NCBI RefSeq assembly: GCF_014202475.1
Contig: NZ_JACHGV010000001.1
Location: 1-64,000 of the forward strand
Direction: 5' to 3'
Length of the DNA: 64,000 nt
Source of the DNA: Streptomyces paradoxus
GTDB lineage: Bacteria; Actinomycetota; Actinomycetes; Streptomycetales; Streptomycetaceae
A program made the position numbers and the translations under genes. Numbering within the stretch: the stretch's first letter is position 1; the number at the start of each line of letters is the position of its first letter. The notes under the pieces were generated by a model, which saw only the letters and a list, made by a program, of their open reading frames with translations, was not told the DNA's origin and made no database searches. Below, piece after piece: positions 1 to 8,530 of this stretch.

Positions 1-95
1 TCCTCGGGCATGCAGTACGTACAGCGCAGATTGCACCGGTCGGTCAGCGAGACCCTCAGGTCGGTGGCCACCCGGCCGTAGGTGTCGATGAGCAC
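1..95 (-). CDS. moaA: GTP 3',8-cyclase MoaA, N-terminal part (runs off the window)
   Basis: Radical SAM enzyme of the first step of molybdopterin synthesis (GTP to 3',8-cyclo-GTP), cytosolic. Reading leftward from a GTG at 95, the translation opens with [20 protein letters not shown] and contains the radical SAM CxxxCxxC motif (Cys21, Cys25, Cys28), followed by the usual MPE. This is a textbook MoaA N-terminus; the rest lies outside the window. It follows the molybdoenzyme operon on the same strand, only 7 bases after the XdhC-type gene, so cofactor synthesis and the cofactor-using enzyme are probably co-transcribed. Confidence 0.85.
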   Translation of the reverse strand, partial: MLIDTYGRVATDLRVSLTDRCNLRCTYCMPE

Positions 96-102
96 ATGAT
101 TC

Positions 103-1248
103 CTAGTCGGCTCGCGCCTTCAGAAGGATTCCTGAAGCAGCACCGGAAACGCGGTGGATCGGGCCGGTGACCCGGGTGAGAGGCAGGCCGGTGCTCTGGT
201 TGGCTTGGGCGATGATCTCGGCGGTGATGGAGATGGCCGTCTCCTCGGGCGTGCGGGCGCCGAGATCGAGGCCGATCGGGGAGCGCATCCGGGCCAACTG
301 GTGTTCAGTGACGCCGGCTTCGCGCAGGCGGCGCAGGCGTTCGTCGTGAGTGCGGCGGGAGCCCATAGCGCCGACGTAGCCGACGGGCAGGTCGAGGGCG
401 AGCCGGAGCAGGGGGATGTCGAACTTGGCGTCATGGGTCAGGACGCATACGGCGGTCCGGCCGTCCACAGCCGTCTGTGCCAGGTAGCGGTGGGGCCAGT
501 CGACCACGACTTCGTCGGCGTGCGGGAAGCGGGCCTCGGTGGCGAAGACGGGGCGGGCGTCGCACACGGTGACCCGGTAGCCGAGGAACCGGCCGGCCTG
601 GGCGAGGGCGGCAGCGAAGTCGATGGCGCCGAAGATCAGCATGCGGGGACGGGTGGCGGCCGCATGGACCAGGACGGAGAGCTTCTCGGGGCAGGTGTCG
701 GCGTCGCCACCGAGGGAGAGGATCGCGGTGCGCCCCACCCGTAGCTGGGCGGTGGCCCGGTCCGCCACTGCCCGGCCGGTCGGCCCCTCGCCCAGCGCGC
801 TGTCGGCGATCCAGCTGTCGCCGAGCACGCTCAACGTGGCGCCGGCGAGGGGGCCGTCGACGACCTGGGCAACGGCGGCGGGCCGGCCCTGAACCGCCTC
901 GGCGAGCGCCGCTCCGAGATGGGGCTGGGCTGCGGGGTCGATGCGCTGGACGAGGACGTCGAGTTCGCCGCCGCACGTCAGTCCTACGGCGAAGGCGTCG
1001 TCGTCGGAGTAGCCGAACCAGGCCCGCTGGGGCGGCCCTTGCCCGTGCAGGACCTCCCGGCACAGCTCGTACACCGCGCCCTCGACGCACCCTCCGGAGA
1101 TGCTGCCGACGGCGTTGCCGTCCTCGTCCACCGCCACCGACGTACCGACGGGCAGGGGTGCGCTGCCGGTGACGTCGACGACGGTGGCCAGGGAGAAGGG
1201 GCGTTCCTCGCGGCACCAGCGGTGCAGAGTGTCCGCGATGTTCAGCAT
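103..1248 (-). CDS. paoD: XdhC/CoxI-family molybdenum cofactor insertion protein (PaoD-like)
   Basis: A 381-residue XdhC/CoxI-family protein. Such proteins bind molybdopterin cofactor, help modify it and insert it into xanthine dehydrogenase-type enzymes; they are not subunits of the finished enzyme. Visible are the N-terminal XdhC block with [11 protein letters not shown] and a C-terminal Rossmann-like half ([16 protein letters not shown], then [15 protein letters not shown] and [17 protein letters not shown]). I chose the ATG at 1248 over an in-frame TTG at 1260 because GGAG sits 8 bases before it. It is last of a four-gene operon in the same order as E. coli paoABCD (yagTSRQ), which supports the chaperone role. 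Confidence 0.85.
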   Translation of the reverse strand: MLNIADTLHRWCREERPFSLATVVDVTGSAPLPVGTSVAVDEDGNAVGSISGGCVEGAVYELCREVLHGQGPPQRAWFGYSDDDAFAVGLTCGGELDVLVQRIDPAAQPHLGAALAEAVQGRPAAVAQVVDGPLAGATLSVLGDSWIADSALGEGPTGRAVADRATAQLRVGRTAILSLGGDADTCPEKLSVLVHAAATRPRMLIFGAIDFAAALAQAGRFLGYRVTVCDARPVFATEARFPHADEVVVDWPHRYLAQTAVDGRTAVCVLTHDAKFDIPLLRLALDLPVGYVGAMGSRRTHDERLRRLREAGVTEHQLARMRSPIGLDLGARTPEETAISITAEIIAQANQSTGLPLTRVTGPIHRVSGAASGILLKARAD

Positions 1249-1347
1249 GGGGGTCTCCAAAGCAGACGATCGCTGTCGCAGAGGGGAGCGGGCAGCCCGG
1301 CAGCCGTACGGAGGGGGCTGCCTGAGCCGGCTGTCGAGGCGGCGGCG

Positions 1348-3540
1348 TCAGAGCAACGCCTCTGCGGTGATGGGCAGTTGGCGGACCCGGCGGCCCGTGG
1401 CGTTGAACACCGCGTTGCCGATCGCGGCAGCCACGCCCACCTGGACGACCTCGCCGAGCCCCTTGACGCCCAGCAGGTTGCCGGCGTTGTCCTCGCCGTC
1501 GAGGTAAATCGCCTTGATGTCGGGGACGTCGGCGTTGACGGGGACCAAGTAGTCGGCGAGGCCGGGGTTCGCGATCCGCCCGTCGCGGTGGTCGGTGACC
1601 GTGTGCTCCAGCAGCGCCGTACCGATACCGCCCACGATGCCGCCGAACGCCTGGCTCTCGGCGAGCTTGGGGCTGATGATCCGGCCCGCGTCGTAGACGC
1701 CGAGCATCCGCCGCACCCGCACCAGTCCCAGGTTGGCGTCCACCGCGACCTCGGCGAAGGTGGCGTTGTAGGCGAAATAGGCAGACCGCTCGCTGCCCGG
1801 CCCGTTGTAGGAGCCCTTCGCTTCCAGATGGGAGCGGTCGTTGCGGGCCAGCAGGCTCTTGTACGTCTCCCCCCGCGCCGGACTGCCCTGCACGTGCAGT
1901 CGGCCGTTGCGTACGACCACGTCGTCCGCGTTCACGCCGTACAGCGGCGACTCGCGGTCCTCGACCGCCAGCTTGATCGCCTGCTGCCGCACCTGGTCGC
2001 AGGCGTCGACGACGGCCGAGCCGACGCTGGCCATGGTCGCCGAGCCGCCGTGCGGCGAGGTCGGCGGATAGAGGGAGTCACCGAGTCGGAAGGTCACCGT
2101 GCGCATGGTCAGCCCGAGCGCGTCCGCGGCCACTTGGGTCTGGGAGGTGTAGGTGCCGGGCCCCATGTCGCTGGTGGCCGCCTCGACCACGGCGGTGCCG
2201 TCTGCGTCCAGACGGGCCCGGGCCTGCGCGGGAAACCGGCCCGGGTCGTACACCCCGGCGGCCATGCCCAGGCCGATCAGCCAGTCCCCGTCCCGCGTCG
2301 AGCGCGGCTTCGGATTACGCCGGTCCCAGCCGAACTCGCGGGCACCGACCGTGTAGCACTCACTGAGCCGCCGGGTGGAGAAGGGCTCGTTCGTCGACTC
2401 GTCCTCGCTCGGCTCGTTGCGCCGGCGCAACTCGATCGGGTCGATACCGAGTTCGTGCGCCAGCTCGTCCATCGCGGACTCGATCACGAACGACGCCGAG
2501 GCGAACCCGGGGCCACGCATCCAGATCGGCGTGTTCACGTCCAGCGGCACCGTCCGGTACGCCTGGCGCACGTTCGGCATGCTGTAGAGCATCTGCCCGG
2601 CCGGCATGACCGCCTCGTTGAACGTCTCGTACGACGAGGTCTCGGCGTCGATGTCGTGGATCGCCGCGTTCAGCCGGCCGCGCCGGTCGCTCCCCAGGCG
2701 CAGCCGGTACTCGTACGACGGCCGGAAGCCGGTGCCGAAATACATCTGCTTGCGGCTGAGCACCAGCTTCACCGGACGACGCGTCACCCGTGCGGCCAGC
2801 GCGGCGACGATCGTGTGCGGCCAGCAGCGCAGTCCGCTGCCGAAGCCGCCGCCGACGAACGGGTTGATGACGCGCACCGCGTCCGCCGGCAGGCCGAAGA
2901 CCGCGGCGATCTCGTCGTGCGTGCCCATCACCCACTGGGTCTTGTCCCACACGGTGAGCCGGTTGCCGTCCCAGCGGGCGACGGTGGCGTGCGGCTCCAT
3001 CGGGTTGTGGTGGTTCCGGGCCAGTTCGTAGGTCAGGTCCAGCCGTATGGCCGAGGAGCGCAGACCTGCTTCCGCGTCTCCGCGCGCGTAACGCGTCGGC
3101 TCGCCCGGCTCGGCCTTGGTGAGGTCGGTCGAGGGCTTCTCGGCGTCGTAGCGGACCTTGACCAGGCTCGCGCCGTGCTGCGCGGCCTCCAGGGTGGTCG
3201 CCACCACGACGGCGACCGGCTGGCCGTGGAAGAGAACCTTGTCGTCCTGGAAGACGCGCAGGCGACGACCGGGAGGGTTGTTGGAACCGGCGTTGTCGCG
3301 GTACGGGAGCTTCGGCGCGTTGCCGTAGTGGATCACCCGCACCACACCGGCGTGCTTCTCGGCTGCACGCGAGTCGATGGAGGTGATACGGCCGCGGCCG
3401 ATGCTCGCGTCGACGATGACGGCATGCACGACTTCGTCGATGTCATGTTCGGCGGCGTACTCCGCCTTGCCGGTGACCTTGAGCACGCCGTCCACCCGGG
3501 ACAGCGGTGCACCTACGGCTGCCTGTGGCTGGGGGCTCAT
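1348..3540 (-). CDS. paoC: Molybdopterin-binding large subunit of aldehyde/xanthine oxidoreductase (PaoC/YagR-like)
   Basis: Catalytic subunit of a three-subunit molybdenum hydroxylase, 730 residues, close to PaoC. It would carry the Mo cofactor and oxidise aldehydes or N-heterocycles with water as oxygen donor. Motifs: an aldehyde oxidase a/b hammerhead domain at the start (GAPLSRVDGVLKVTGKAEYA), cofactor-binding PFVGGGFGSGLRCWPHT, and near the C-terminus GVKGLGEVVQVGVAAAIGNA, whose Glu matches the general base of the family. The start at 3540 overlaps the stop of the FAD subunit gene as ATGA, so the two are translationally coupled; a longer reading frame upstream is not needed. Substrate cannot be read from sequence. 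Confidence 0.9.
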   Translation of the reverse strand: MSPQPQAAVGAPLSRVDGVLKVTGKAEYAAEHDIDEVVHAVIVDASIGRGRITSIDSRAAEKHAGVVRVIHYGNAPKLPYRDNAGSNNPPGRRLRVFQDDKVLFHGQPVAVVVATTLEAAQHGASLVKVRYDAEKPSTDLTKAEPGEPTRYARGDAEAGLRSSAIRLDLTYELARNHHNPMEPHATVARWDGNRLTVWDKTQWVMGTHDEIAAVFGLPADAVRVINPFVGGGFGSGLRCWPHTIVAALAARVTRRPVKLVLSRKQMYFGTGFRPSYEYRLRLGSDRRGRLNAAIHDIDAETSSYETFNEAVMPAGQMLYSMPNVRQAYRTVPLDVNTPIWMRGPGFASASFVIESAMDELAHELGIDPIELRRRNEPSEDESTNEPFSTRRLSECYTVGAREFGWDRRNPKPRSTRDGDWLIGLGMAAGVYDPGRFPAQARARLDADGTAVVEAATSDMGPGTYTSQTQVAADALGLTMRTVTFRLGDSLYPPTSPHGGSATMASVGSAVVDACDQVRQQAIKLAVEDRESPLYGVNADDVVVRNGRLHVQGSPARGETYKSLLARNDRSHLEAKGSYNGPGSERSAYFAYNATFAEVAVDANLGLVRVRRMLGVYDAGRIISPKLAESQAFGGIVGGIGTALLEHTVTDHRDGRIANPGLADYLVPVNADVPDIKAIYLDGEDNAGNLLGVKGLGEVVQVGVAAAIGNAVFNATGRRVRQLPITAEALL

Positions 3541-4517
3541 TCCATCTCTCCTACGATGCGCAGCTGACGTTCGACGGTCCGCTTGAGGAGCTCGACCTTG
3601 AACCGGTTGTACTGAAGGGGGCGGGCGCCGTCGGCGGCGCGGGCGGCGGCCTCGGCCCACAGGCGGCCCGAGGGGCGCTCACCGATGAGGGCCTGCTCGA
3701 CTGCGGACAGCTTCCACGGCACGGTGGCCACGCCGCCGGCGGCGACCTTCGCCTCCCGGATCACTCCGCCGCGGATGTGCAGGGCGACGGCCGCCGACGT
3801 GAGGGCGAATTCATAGGACTGCCGGTCCCGCACCTTCAGGTAGCCCGACTTGAGGGGACGGGGAAGGGCGGGGATCTCGACTGCGGTGATCAACTCGCCC
3901 TGCCTGATGGCCTGTTCGCGGTTCGGGGTGCTGCCCGGTCGCAGCAGGAAGTCGGCGAAGCGCAGTTGACGCTCCCCTTCCGGCCCCTGCAGGAGCACTC
4001 GTGCCTCCAGAGCCGCGAACGCCACGGCCACGTCGGAGGGATGGGTGGCCACGCAGTCGTTCGATGTGCCGAGGATCGCGTGCGTGCGGTTGTAGCCGTG
4101 CAGGGCGGCGCAACCCGAGCCCGGTTCGCGCTTGTTGCAGTCGGTGGTGACGTCGCGGAAGTACGTGCAGCGGGTGCGCTGCATGACGTTGCCGCCGATG
4201 GTCGCCATGTTCCGCAACTGCGCGGACGCGCTCAGCTCCAGCGCCTCCGAGACGATGGGGAACAGGGCGCGTACCTTCGCATGCGCTGCGGCTTCGGACA
4301 TGGTCACCAAGGCGCCGATGCGCAACCCGCCCCGCTCGGTGGCGGTGACCTCGCGGAGCGGCAGACGTGAGATGTCGACGAGTGTCTCGGGGTGTTCGAC
4401 GGTCTCGCGCATCAGGTCGACGAGTGTGGTGCCGCCGGCGATGTAACGCCCGCCTCGGCGACCGGCGTTGATGGCCTCACGGGTGTCGGAGGCGCGGGTG
4501 TAGGAGAAGGGATGCAT
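3537..4517 (-). CDS. paoB: FAD-binding subunit of molybdenum oxidoreductase (PaoB/YagS-like, with Fe-S cysteines)
   Basis: Middle subunit (326 residues) that passes electrons through FAD. It has the CO dehydrogenase flavoprotein fold: N-terminal RYIAGGTTLVDLMRETVEHP, then LRIGALVTMSEAAAHAKV and SASAQLRNMATIGGNVMQRT. The segment after this holds the cysteine cluster (MQRTRCTYFRD, DCNKREPGSGCAALHG) that in PaoB ligates an extra [4Fe-4S] cluster, which separates this type from ordinary xanthine dehydrogenase FAD subunits. The gene ends in the ATGA overlap with the large subunit and begins 12 bases after the 2Fe-2S subunit gene. Confidence 0.88.
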   Translation of the reverse strand: MHPFSYTRASDTREAINAGRRGGRYIAGGTTLVDLMRETVEHPETLVDISRLPLREVTATERGGLRIGALVTMSEAAAHAKVRALFPIVSEALELSASAQLRNMATIGGNVMQRTRCTYFRDVTTDCNKREPGSGCAALHGYNRTHAILGTSNDCVATHPSDVAVAFAALEARVLLQGPEGERQLRFADFLLRPGSTPNREQAIRQGELITAVEIPALPRPLKSGYLKVRDRQSYEFALTSAAVALHIRGGVIREAKVAAGGVATVPWKLSAVEQALIGERPSGRLWAEAAARAADGARPLQYNRFKVELLKRTVERQLRIVGEME

Positions 4518-4529
4518 GGTGGCCCGGCC

Positions 4530-5168
4530 TCATTTCCGGCCCGCGGTCTGCTCGACCGCGCGCACGATTTTCACATAGCAGCCGCAGCGGCAGATGTTGC
4601 CGCTCATCCACTCCCGGATCTCCTCCGGCGAGTCGGTGTGGCCCTCCTGGATGCAGCCCACCCCGGACAGAATCTGGCCGGGAGTGCAGTAGCCGCACTG
4701 GAACGCGTCCTCGTCGATGAACGCCTGCTGCAGCGGGTGCAGTTCGTCGCCCTTGGCCAGGCCCTCGATGGTGGTGACCTCGGCGCCCTCCAGCCGCACG
4801 GCCAGCGTCAGGCAGGAGTTGACCCGCTGCCCGTCGACCAGGACCGTGCACGCACCGCAGGCCCCGGCGTTGCAACCCTTCTTGGAGCCGGTCAGGCCGA
4901 GGTGCTCGCGCAGCAGGTCCAGCAGGGAGGTCCGGTTGTCGACCGTGACGGTCCGGCGGGTGCCGTTGACGGTCAGGGAGACTTCGCTGGAGGGTGCGAC
5001 ACCGGCAGCGGTCGCTTCACCGGAGCCGACGAAGAACGCTCCTCCAGCCACCACTGCACCGCCGACCGCGGCGCCGGTGGCGACGAAGGTGCGCCGGCTG
5101 GGCCCCGAGGTTGACTCACTGGCTCCGGTGGGGGGAGGAACAGCAGATTCAGGGAGTTCAGAGGACAT
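4530..5168 (-). CDS. paoA: 2Fe-2S subunit of molybdenum oxidoreductase with Tat signal (PaoA/YagT-like)
   Basis: Small electron-transfer subunit, 212 residues. An N-terminal twin-arginine signal (SRRTFVATG followed by an Ala/Gly-rich hydrophobic stretch, about residues 25-50) suggests export of the folded complex, as for periplasmic PaoABC. Then comes a plant-type 2Fe-2S domain (GCNAGACGACTVLVDG and NSCLTLA) and a second all-helical 2Fe-2S domain (CGYCTPGQI and NICRCGCY). First gene of the operon paoA-B-C-D-like on the minus strand. Since the large and FAD subunits lack their own signals, they would have to be exported as passengers of this subunit. Confidence 0.9.
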   Translation of the reverse strand: MSSELPESAVPPPTGASESTSGPSRRTFVATGAAVGGAVVAGGAFFVGSGEATAAGVAPSSEVSLTVNGTRRTVTVDNRTSLLDLLREHLGLTGSKKGCNAGACGACTVLVDGQRVNSCLTLAVRLEGAEVTTIEGLAKGDELHPLQQAFIDEDAFQCGYCTPGQILSGVGCIQEGHTDSPEEIREWMSGNICRCGCYVKIVRAVEQTAGRK

Positions 5169-5730
5169 ACGTTCGCCTTTGCATCACGGACGGATCAGTC
5201 GTGTACACCAGCGGGAGAAAAGGCACGGGTTCGACGCCACCGCGGGAAACGGGTGACCACTCGCCTCAACAGGGCGGCTGATCACGCGGGAAGTCTTGCA
5301 CCACACGAACCACCCATGACAGGGAGAGTTTTGTCCCCCCTTGCCTTTGCTTGGGTTCCCCTTGGTTATCTCGCCCGCGAGTAAGCGTTGGCGGTGCCGG
5401 GCATCGTCCGGGCGGCAGCGCGCGATCATACGCAGTTGGGCGATGTCCTCGGACGCCCTTCCGTCCGCGACGCCGTTCCGCTCTTTCACTGATTCCACCA
5501 CAGCCCGTGCTCACCACGAACGACAAGACCCCCGCAAGTTACGACGCCGGCCTCCACCTACGAGCCGCGATGGTCTGGATCAACGGCCTCCTGCCTCTGC
5601 CGAAGACAAAGTGACCTCGCATAAGGCCCTATGGCGTTTCTTTCGTGAAGCGGGCGGCTTCATGGGCCGGGTCCGCTGTCCGACGGTGGCGGGCCTTCTC
5701 CGGCTCGCTGCCGCAGTCACGGTCCGGACG
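5169..5730. other. Upstream region of the molybdenum enzyme operon, no convincing gene
   Basis: This 560-base stretch lies between the start of the 2Fe-2S subunit gene and the stop of the next gene. Several short frames exist but none shows a domain, a good ribosome binding site or consistent codon use. One plus-strand tail ending at 5614 (reading PASYDAGLHLRAAMVWING) looks coding-like and may be a remnant. The operon promoter should lie in the part next to 5168. Confidence 0.4.
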
Positions 5731-6462
5731 CTACCGAAGGGTGGATTCAAGCAGCAGTTCGCTCAGGTCCGCCGGCATGGTGATCATGCAGTCGTGCCCG
5801 GTCGGCAGTTCCCGTATCCGTGCTGGGGAGCCGTTGGGCTGTGTCGCGGGAACGGGTCGCCGCACGATGCCTTCCGGCTCTGCGCCGACGCAGTGGATGT
5901 GCGTGCGCGGAATGGAGTCCACGGCAGGGTTGTCCAGTCGGACCGGTTGCCGCAGGCAGCGCACTGGCTGGTCTGAGAGCGTCGCACGCAGCCAAGCGAC
6001 GTCCGCCGGGTCGGTGACTCCGAACAGGCCGAGGGGCGGGGGCATCTCGGGCAGCGGCGGGATGCGCCAGCCGTTGTCGGACTTGGCGGCCAGGTCGATC
6101 AGGTTCTGGGTCATGGGCTGCACGTCGACGGCGGTCTCGCCGTGCTCCGGGACCATCGCGTCGAGGTACACCAGGTGCGCGATTCGTTCCGGTACCTCGT
6201 TGGCCGCGGACGAGACGACCAGCCCCGCGTAGCTGTGACCCACGAGCACCACCTCGGTCAGGTTCTCCTCGTGGATCAGCTTGACGACATCCGCGACGTG
6301 CGTGTCGAGCCCCACCTCGGGACCGAGCAGGTGCGCCTTGTCGCCGTAGCCGGTCAGTGAAGGCGCGAACACGCGGTGTCCGACCGATTCCAGCAGCGGG
6401 ACCACCCGCTCCCAGCAGCGGCCGCTGTGCCAGGCTCCATGTACCAGCAGAAAAGTTGACAT
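5731..6462 (-). CDS. Alpha/beta-fold hydrolase (EstC-type esterase-like)
   Basis: A 243-residue serine hydrolase. The start at 6462 begins MSTFLLVHGAWHSGRCWERV, which is the oxyanion-hole strand HGAW of small esterases, so the 30 extra residues of the longer frame are not part of it. The nucleophile elbow is VGHSYAGLV and the likely catalytic His is in LPTGHDCMITM near the C-terminus. Family members cleave esters or act as methylketone or polyketide hydrolases; the substrate here is unknown. It is divergent from an HxlR regulator, 157 bases away, which probably controls it. Confidence 0.82.
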   Translation of the reverse strand: MSTFLLVHGAWHSGRCWERVVPLLESVGHRVFAPSLTGYGDKAHLLGPEVGLDTHVADVVKLIHEENLTEVVLVGHSYAGLVVSSAANEVPERIAHLVYLDAMVPEHGETAVDVQPMTQNLIDLAAKSDNGWRIPPLPEMPPPLGLFGVTDPADVAWLRATLSDQPVRCLRQPVRLDNPAVDSIPRTHIHCVGAEPEGIVRRPVPATQPNGSPARIRELPTGHDCMITMPADLSELLLESTLR

Positions 6463-6619
6463 GAGGTGAATTTTTTCCTCTTCGGGGGGTGAAGGCGCGG
6501 GCGCATTACGGTTCCTGTTTGTGCCTCGGTACTCTTCAGGAACCGAAATCATCGTGCTGCACCTGACGCACCCCGATCAATAAGGCACATTTCGGTGCCC
6601 CGGTTCTCTGGAGGTAACC

Positions 6620-7006
6620 ATGAGCGGCACAGTGGGCGGCGAGTCGCGGCCGGAGGACCCGTGCCAGGCCCGTGAAGTGCTCGGCATCGTCGGCGACAAG
6701 TGGTCGCTGCTGATCGTGCGTAACCTCAGCCAGGGGCCGCGCCGCTTCACCGAACTCAAGCGGACCGTCGACGGGATCAGCCAGCGAATGCTCACCGTCA
6801 CCCTGCGCGGCCTGGAACGCGACGGGATCCTCACACGAACCGTCCGCAACGTCATGCCGCCGCACGTCAGTTACGAACTGACTCCGATGGGCAGGACCCT
6901 CCGCGAAGCGACCGCACCCCTGTTGGAGTGGAGCATCACGCACCTGACGCACATCGACGCCGCCCGCGCCGCGTACGACGCCCGCCCCGACACCTCGCCC
7001 GCCTGA
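6620..7006 (+). CDS. HxlR-family winged-helix transcriptional regulator
   Basis: A 128-residue MarR-like regulator of the HxlR type, a dimeric DNA-binding protein often sensing electrophiles or aldehydes. Typical signature: CQAREVLGIVGDKWSLLIVR, then RRFTELKRTVDGISQRMLT (recognition helix) and the wing region DGILTRTVRNVMPPHVSYEL with TPMGRTL. The N-terminal Cys is the position that is redox- or adduct-sensitive in characterised HxlR members. A GGAGGT ribosome site precedes the ATG. It is divergently arranged with the alpha/beta hydrolase gene. Two arms, ACCGAAAT at 6542 and ATTTCGGT at 6589, lie in the shared upstream region and could be its operator half-sites. Confidence 0.88.
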   Translation: MSGTVGGESRPEDPCQAREVLGIVGDKWSLLIVRNLSQGPRRFTELKRTVDGISQRMLTVTLRGLERDGILTRTVRNVMPPHVSYELTPMGRTLREATAPLLEWSITHLTHIDAARAAYDARPDTSPA

Positions 7007-7125
7007 CCCCCGCCCGGCTTTACTCACCCATCGGCAGGTACGGCTCGATGAGCTGCCCTGGCCACGGTGGTCGTCCCGTTGTCGCACCGATACAACTCGC
7101 CTCCCGCGCCCATGCAAGCGCTCGC

Positions 7126-7350
7126 TCATCGTTCTGCGGGTCGGTGCTGGAGCCGCAGCAGCGGGACGAGGTTCAGGAGCAACAGCGTCATCGTGAACTG
7201 GAAGCTGGTGTAGGAGCCCATCAGCGCGATCATGCTCAGGTTGCCGACCACGGAGACGTCGAGGCCGTCGAGGAACGGCACCAGGCACAGCACGGCGAGG
7301 ACGCCCCACAGGCGGGCGGTCCAGCGCGGCTCCGGGGCAGCGAGCGGCAT
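7126..7350 (-). pseudogene. MFS transporter (DHA2-like) remnant with internal deletion
   Basis: The translation joins a typical first transmembrane segment of a DHA2-type drug exporter (ARLWGVLAVLCLVPFLDGLD) directly to a segment that in intact relatives lies in the second half (MIALMGSYTSFQFTMTLLLL). More than half of the usual 450-500 residues is missing and the frame then ends. It is therefore a broken exporter gene that kept its start. It lies just downstream of an XRE regulator gene whose intact relatives often sit next to such exporters. Confidence 0.65.
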
Positions 7351-7485
7351 CGTCCTGGCGGATGAACAGGCAGGCCGCACGCCTCGGCGCTGAGGAACCG
7401 GTCAAGAGGGGGGCGGACCGGCGGCACAAGTGCGTGGCGCGGTCTGCCTCGTGACGAGCGTGCCAGGAGAGCCGTACACGAAGAA

Positions 7486-7530
7486 GGGAGCCTCTTCCCA
7501 GGCGTGGGCCACATAGAAGAAGAGGCTCCC
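7486..7530. terminator. Hairpin terminator downstream of the XRE regulator gene
   Basis: GGGAGCCTCTTC at 7486-7497 pairs perfectly with GAAGAGGCTCCC at 7519-7530 (12-bp stem, 21-base loop). It lies 26 bases beyond the stop of the leftward XRE regulator gene and separates it from the MFS remnant. Confidence 0.7.
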
Positions 7531-7555
7531 CCCTTGTAGGGAATACCGGGGACGG

Positions 7556-8425
7556 TCAGGCAGAGCTGTTGGTCGAACGGCTGGGGCTCGCCGCCAGGGA
7601 CGCCAGCAGGCGCAGGCTGTCGTGGGTCGGGGTGCCGGATTCGGCGGTCCAGACGATGATCTGCAGGTCGGGGTCGGCGGCCCAGGTGACGGCGTTCCAG
7701 TCGAGGTGCAGGTCGCCGACCACGGGATGGCGCAGGTGCTTGGTCCCGGTGTCCCGGACGGCGACGTGGTGGGCGCCCCACCACTCGCGGAACTGGTCGT
7801 CCCGCACGGAGAGTTCGTCCACCAGGGCGGCGAGCTGCTCGTCCCCGGGGTTGTTCGTGTTGTGCATGCGCATCTGGGCGATGGCCAGCCGGGTGACGCC
7901 CTCCCAGTCCGCGTACAGCTCGCGCATCGTGGGGTCGGTGATGAGCAGCCTGATGTAATAGCGCCGCTCCTCCGGGATCTTCCCGAAGTCGGTGATCAGG
8001 GCGGCGCCCATGGCGTTCCAGGCGACGATCTCGGTGCGCGGCCCGATCACGAAGGCGGGGGTGTGCGCCATGTCGTCGATCATGCGCTGCAACTGCGGCT
8101 GGGCCTTGGGGCGCGGCCGCCGGCGGCGGGGCGGACGGAATTCCTCCTTGGCCGCGAGCTCGTACAGGTAGGCACGCTGATCGTCGTCCAGGTGCAGGAC
8201 GCGAGCCAGGGACTCCAGCACGGACGGCGAGGGCTGGATGCGGCCCTGTTCGAGGCGGGCGTAGTAATCGGTGCTGATGGCCGCCAGTACGGCGATCTCC
8301 TCACGGCGCAGGCCCGCGACGCGCCGCTGGCCACCGTCGGGCAGGCCGACGGCGGCCGGGTCGAGCTCGGCGCGACGCGCCTTGAGGAATTCCCCCAGAT
8401 CATGGCGGTGAGGATCGCGGTTCAT
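7556..8425 (-). CDS. XRE-family regulator with MmyB-like ligand-binding domain (copy 1)
   Basis: A 289-residue regulator. Residues about 10-80 are an XRE helix-turn-helix (RRVAGLRREEIAVLAAISTDYYARLEQGR), residues about 110-270 an MmyB-like PAS-type domain thought to bind a small hydrophobic ligand (IGPRTEIVAWNAMGAAL, RRYYIRLLITDPTMRELYADW, WWGAHHVAVRDTGTKHLRHP). The family usually represses neighbouring redox or exporter genes. It ends a leftward operon starting at the flavodoxin gene but is separated from the MoaF-like gene by 105 bases, in which a copy of the shared motif at 8460-8480 lies, so it probably also has its own autoregulated promoter. A close paralogue is at 10917. Confidence 0.87.
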   Translation of the reverse strand: MNRDPHRHDLGEFLKARRAELDPAAVGLPDGGQRRVAGLRREEIAVLAAISTDYYARLEQGRIQPSPSVLESLARVLHLDDDQRAYLYELAAKEEFRPPRRRRPRPKAQPQLQRMIDDMAHTPAFVIGPRTEIVAWNAMGAALITDFGKIPEERRYYIRLLITDPTMRELYADWEGVTRLAIAQMRMHNTNNPGDEQLAALVDELSVRDDQFREWWGAHHVAVRDTGTKHLRHPVVGDLHLDWNAVTWAADPDLQIIVWTAESGTPTHDSLRLLASLAASPSRSTNSSA

Positions 8426-8459
8426 GCCATCACCTTGGCACCGGAGAGCGGCGTTGTCA

Positions 8460-8480
8460 GGGGGAGAGATTTGTCCCTGG
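8460..8480 (-). promoter_or_regulatory. Putative XRE/MmyB operator, copy C
   Basis: This site, 35-55 bases before the XRE copy 1 start, ends in ATTTGTCCCTGG and matches the two stronger copies at 10742 and 11826 in 16 of 21 positions. It also contains CAGGG at 8458 and CCCTG at 8475 as an inverted pair. Autoregulation by the adjacent regulator is the simplest reading. Confidence 0.5.
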
Positions 8481-8530
8481 AAGCGCTCACCGTCACGATG
8501 ACGCGCGGCCGGCCGGTGCCCGCCGCTGGT

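Noticed and set aside
919..3567. An 882-codon open frame on the plus strand
   Set aside because: It is antisense to the molybdenum enzyme genes, has arginine/valine/glycine-rich shadow composition and no domain; long antisense frames are normal at this GC content.
5184..5614. Small genes in the region upstream of the molybdenum enzyme operon
   Set aside because: Several overlapping short frames exist, but none has a ribosome site together with a recognisable fold; only a possible remnant is noted.
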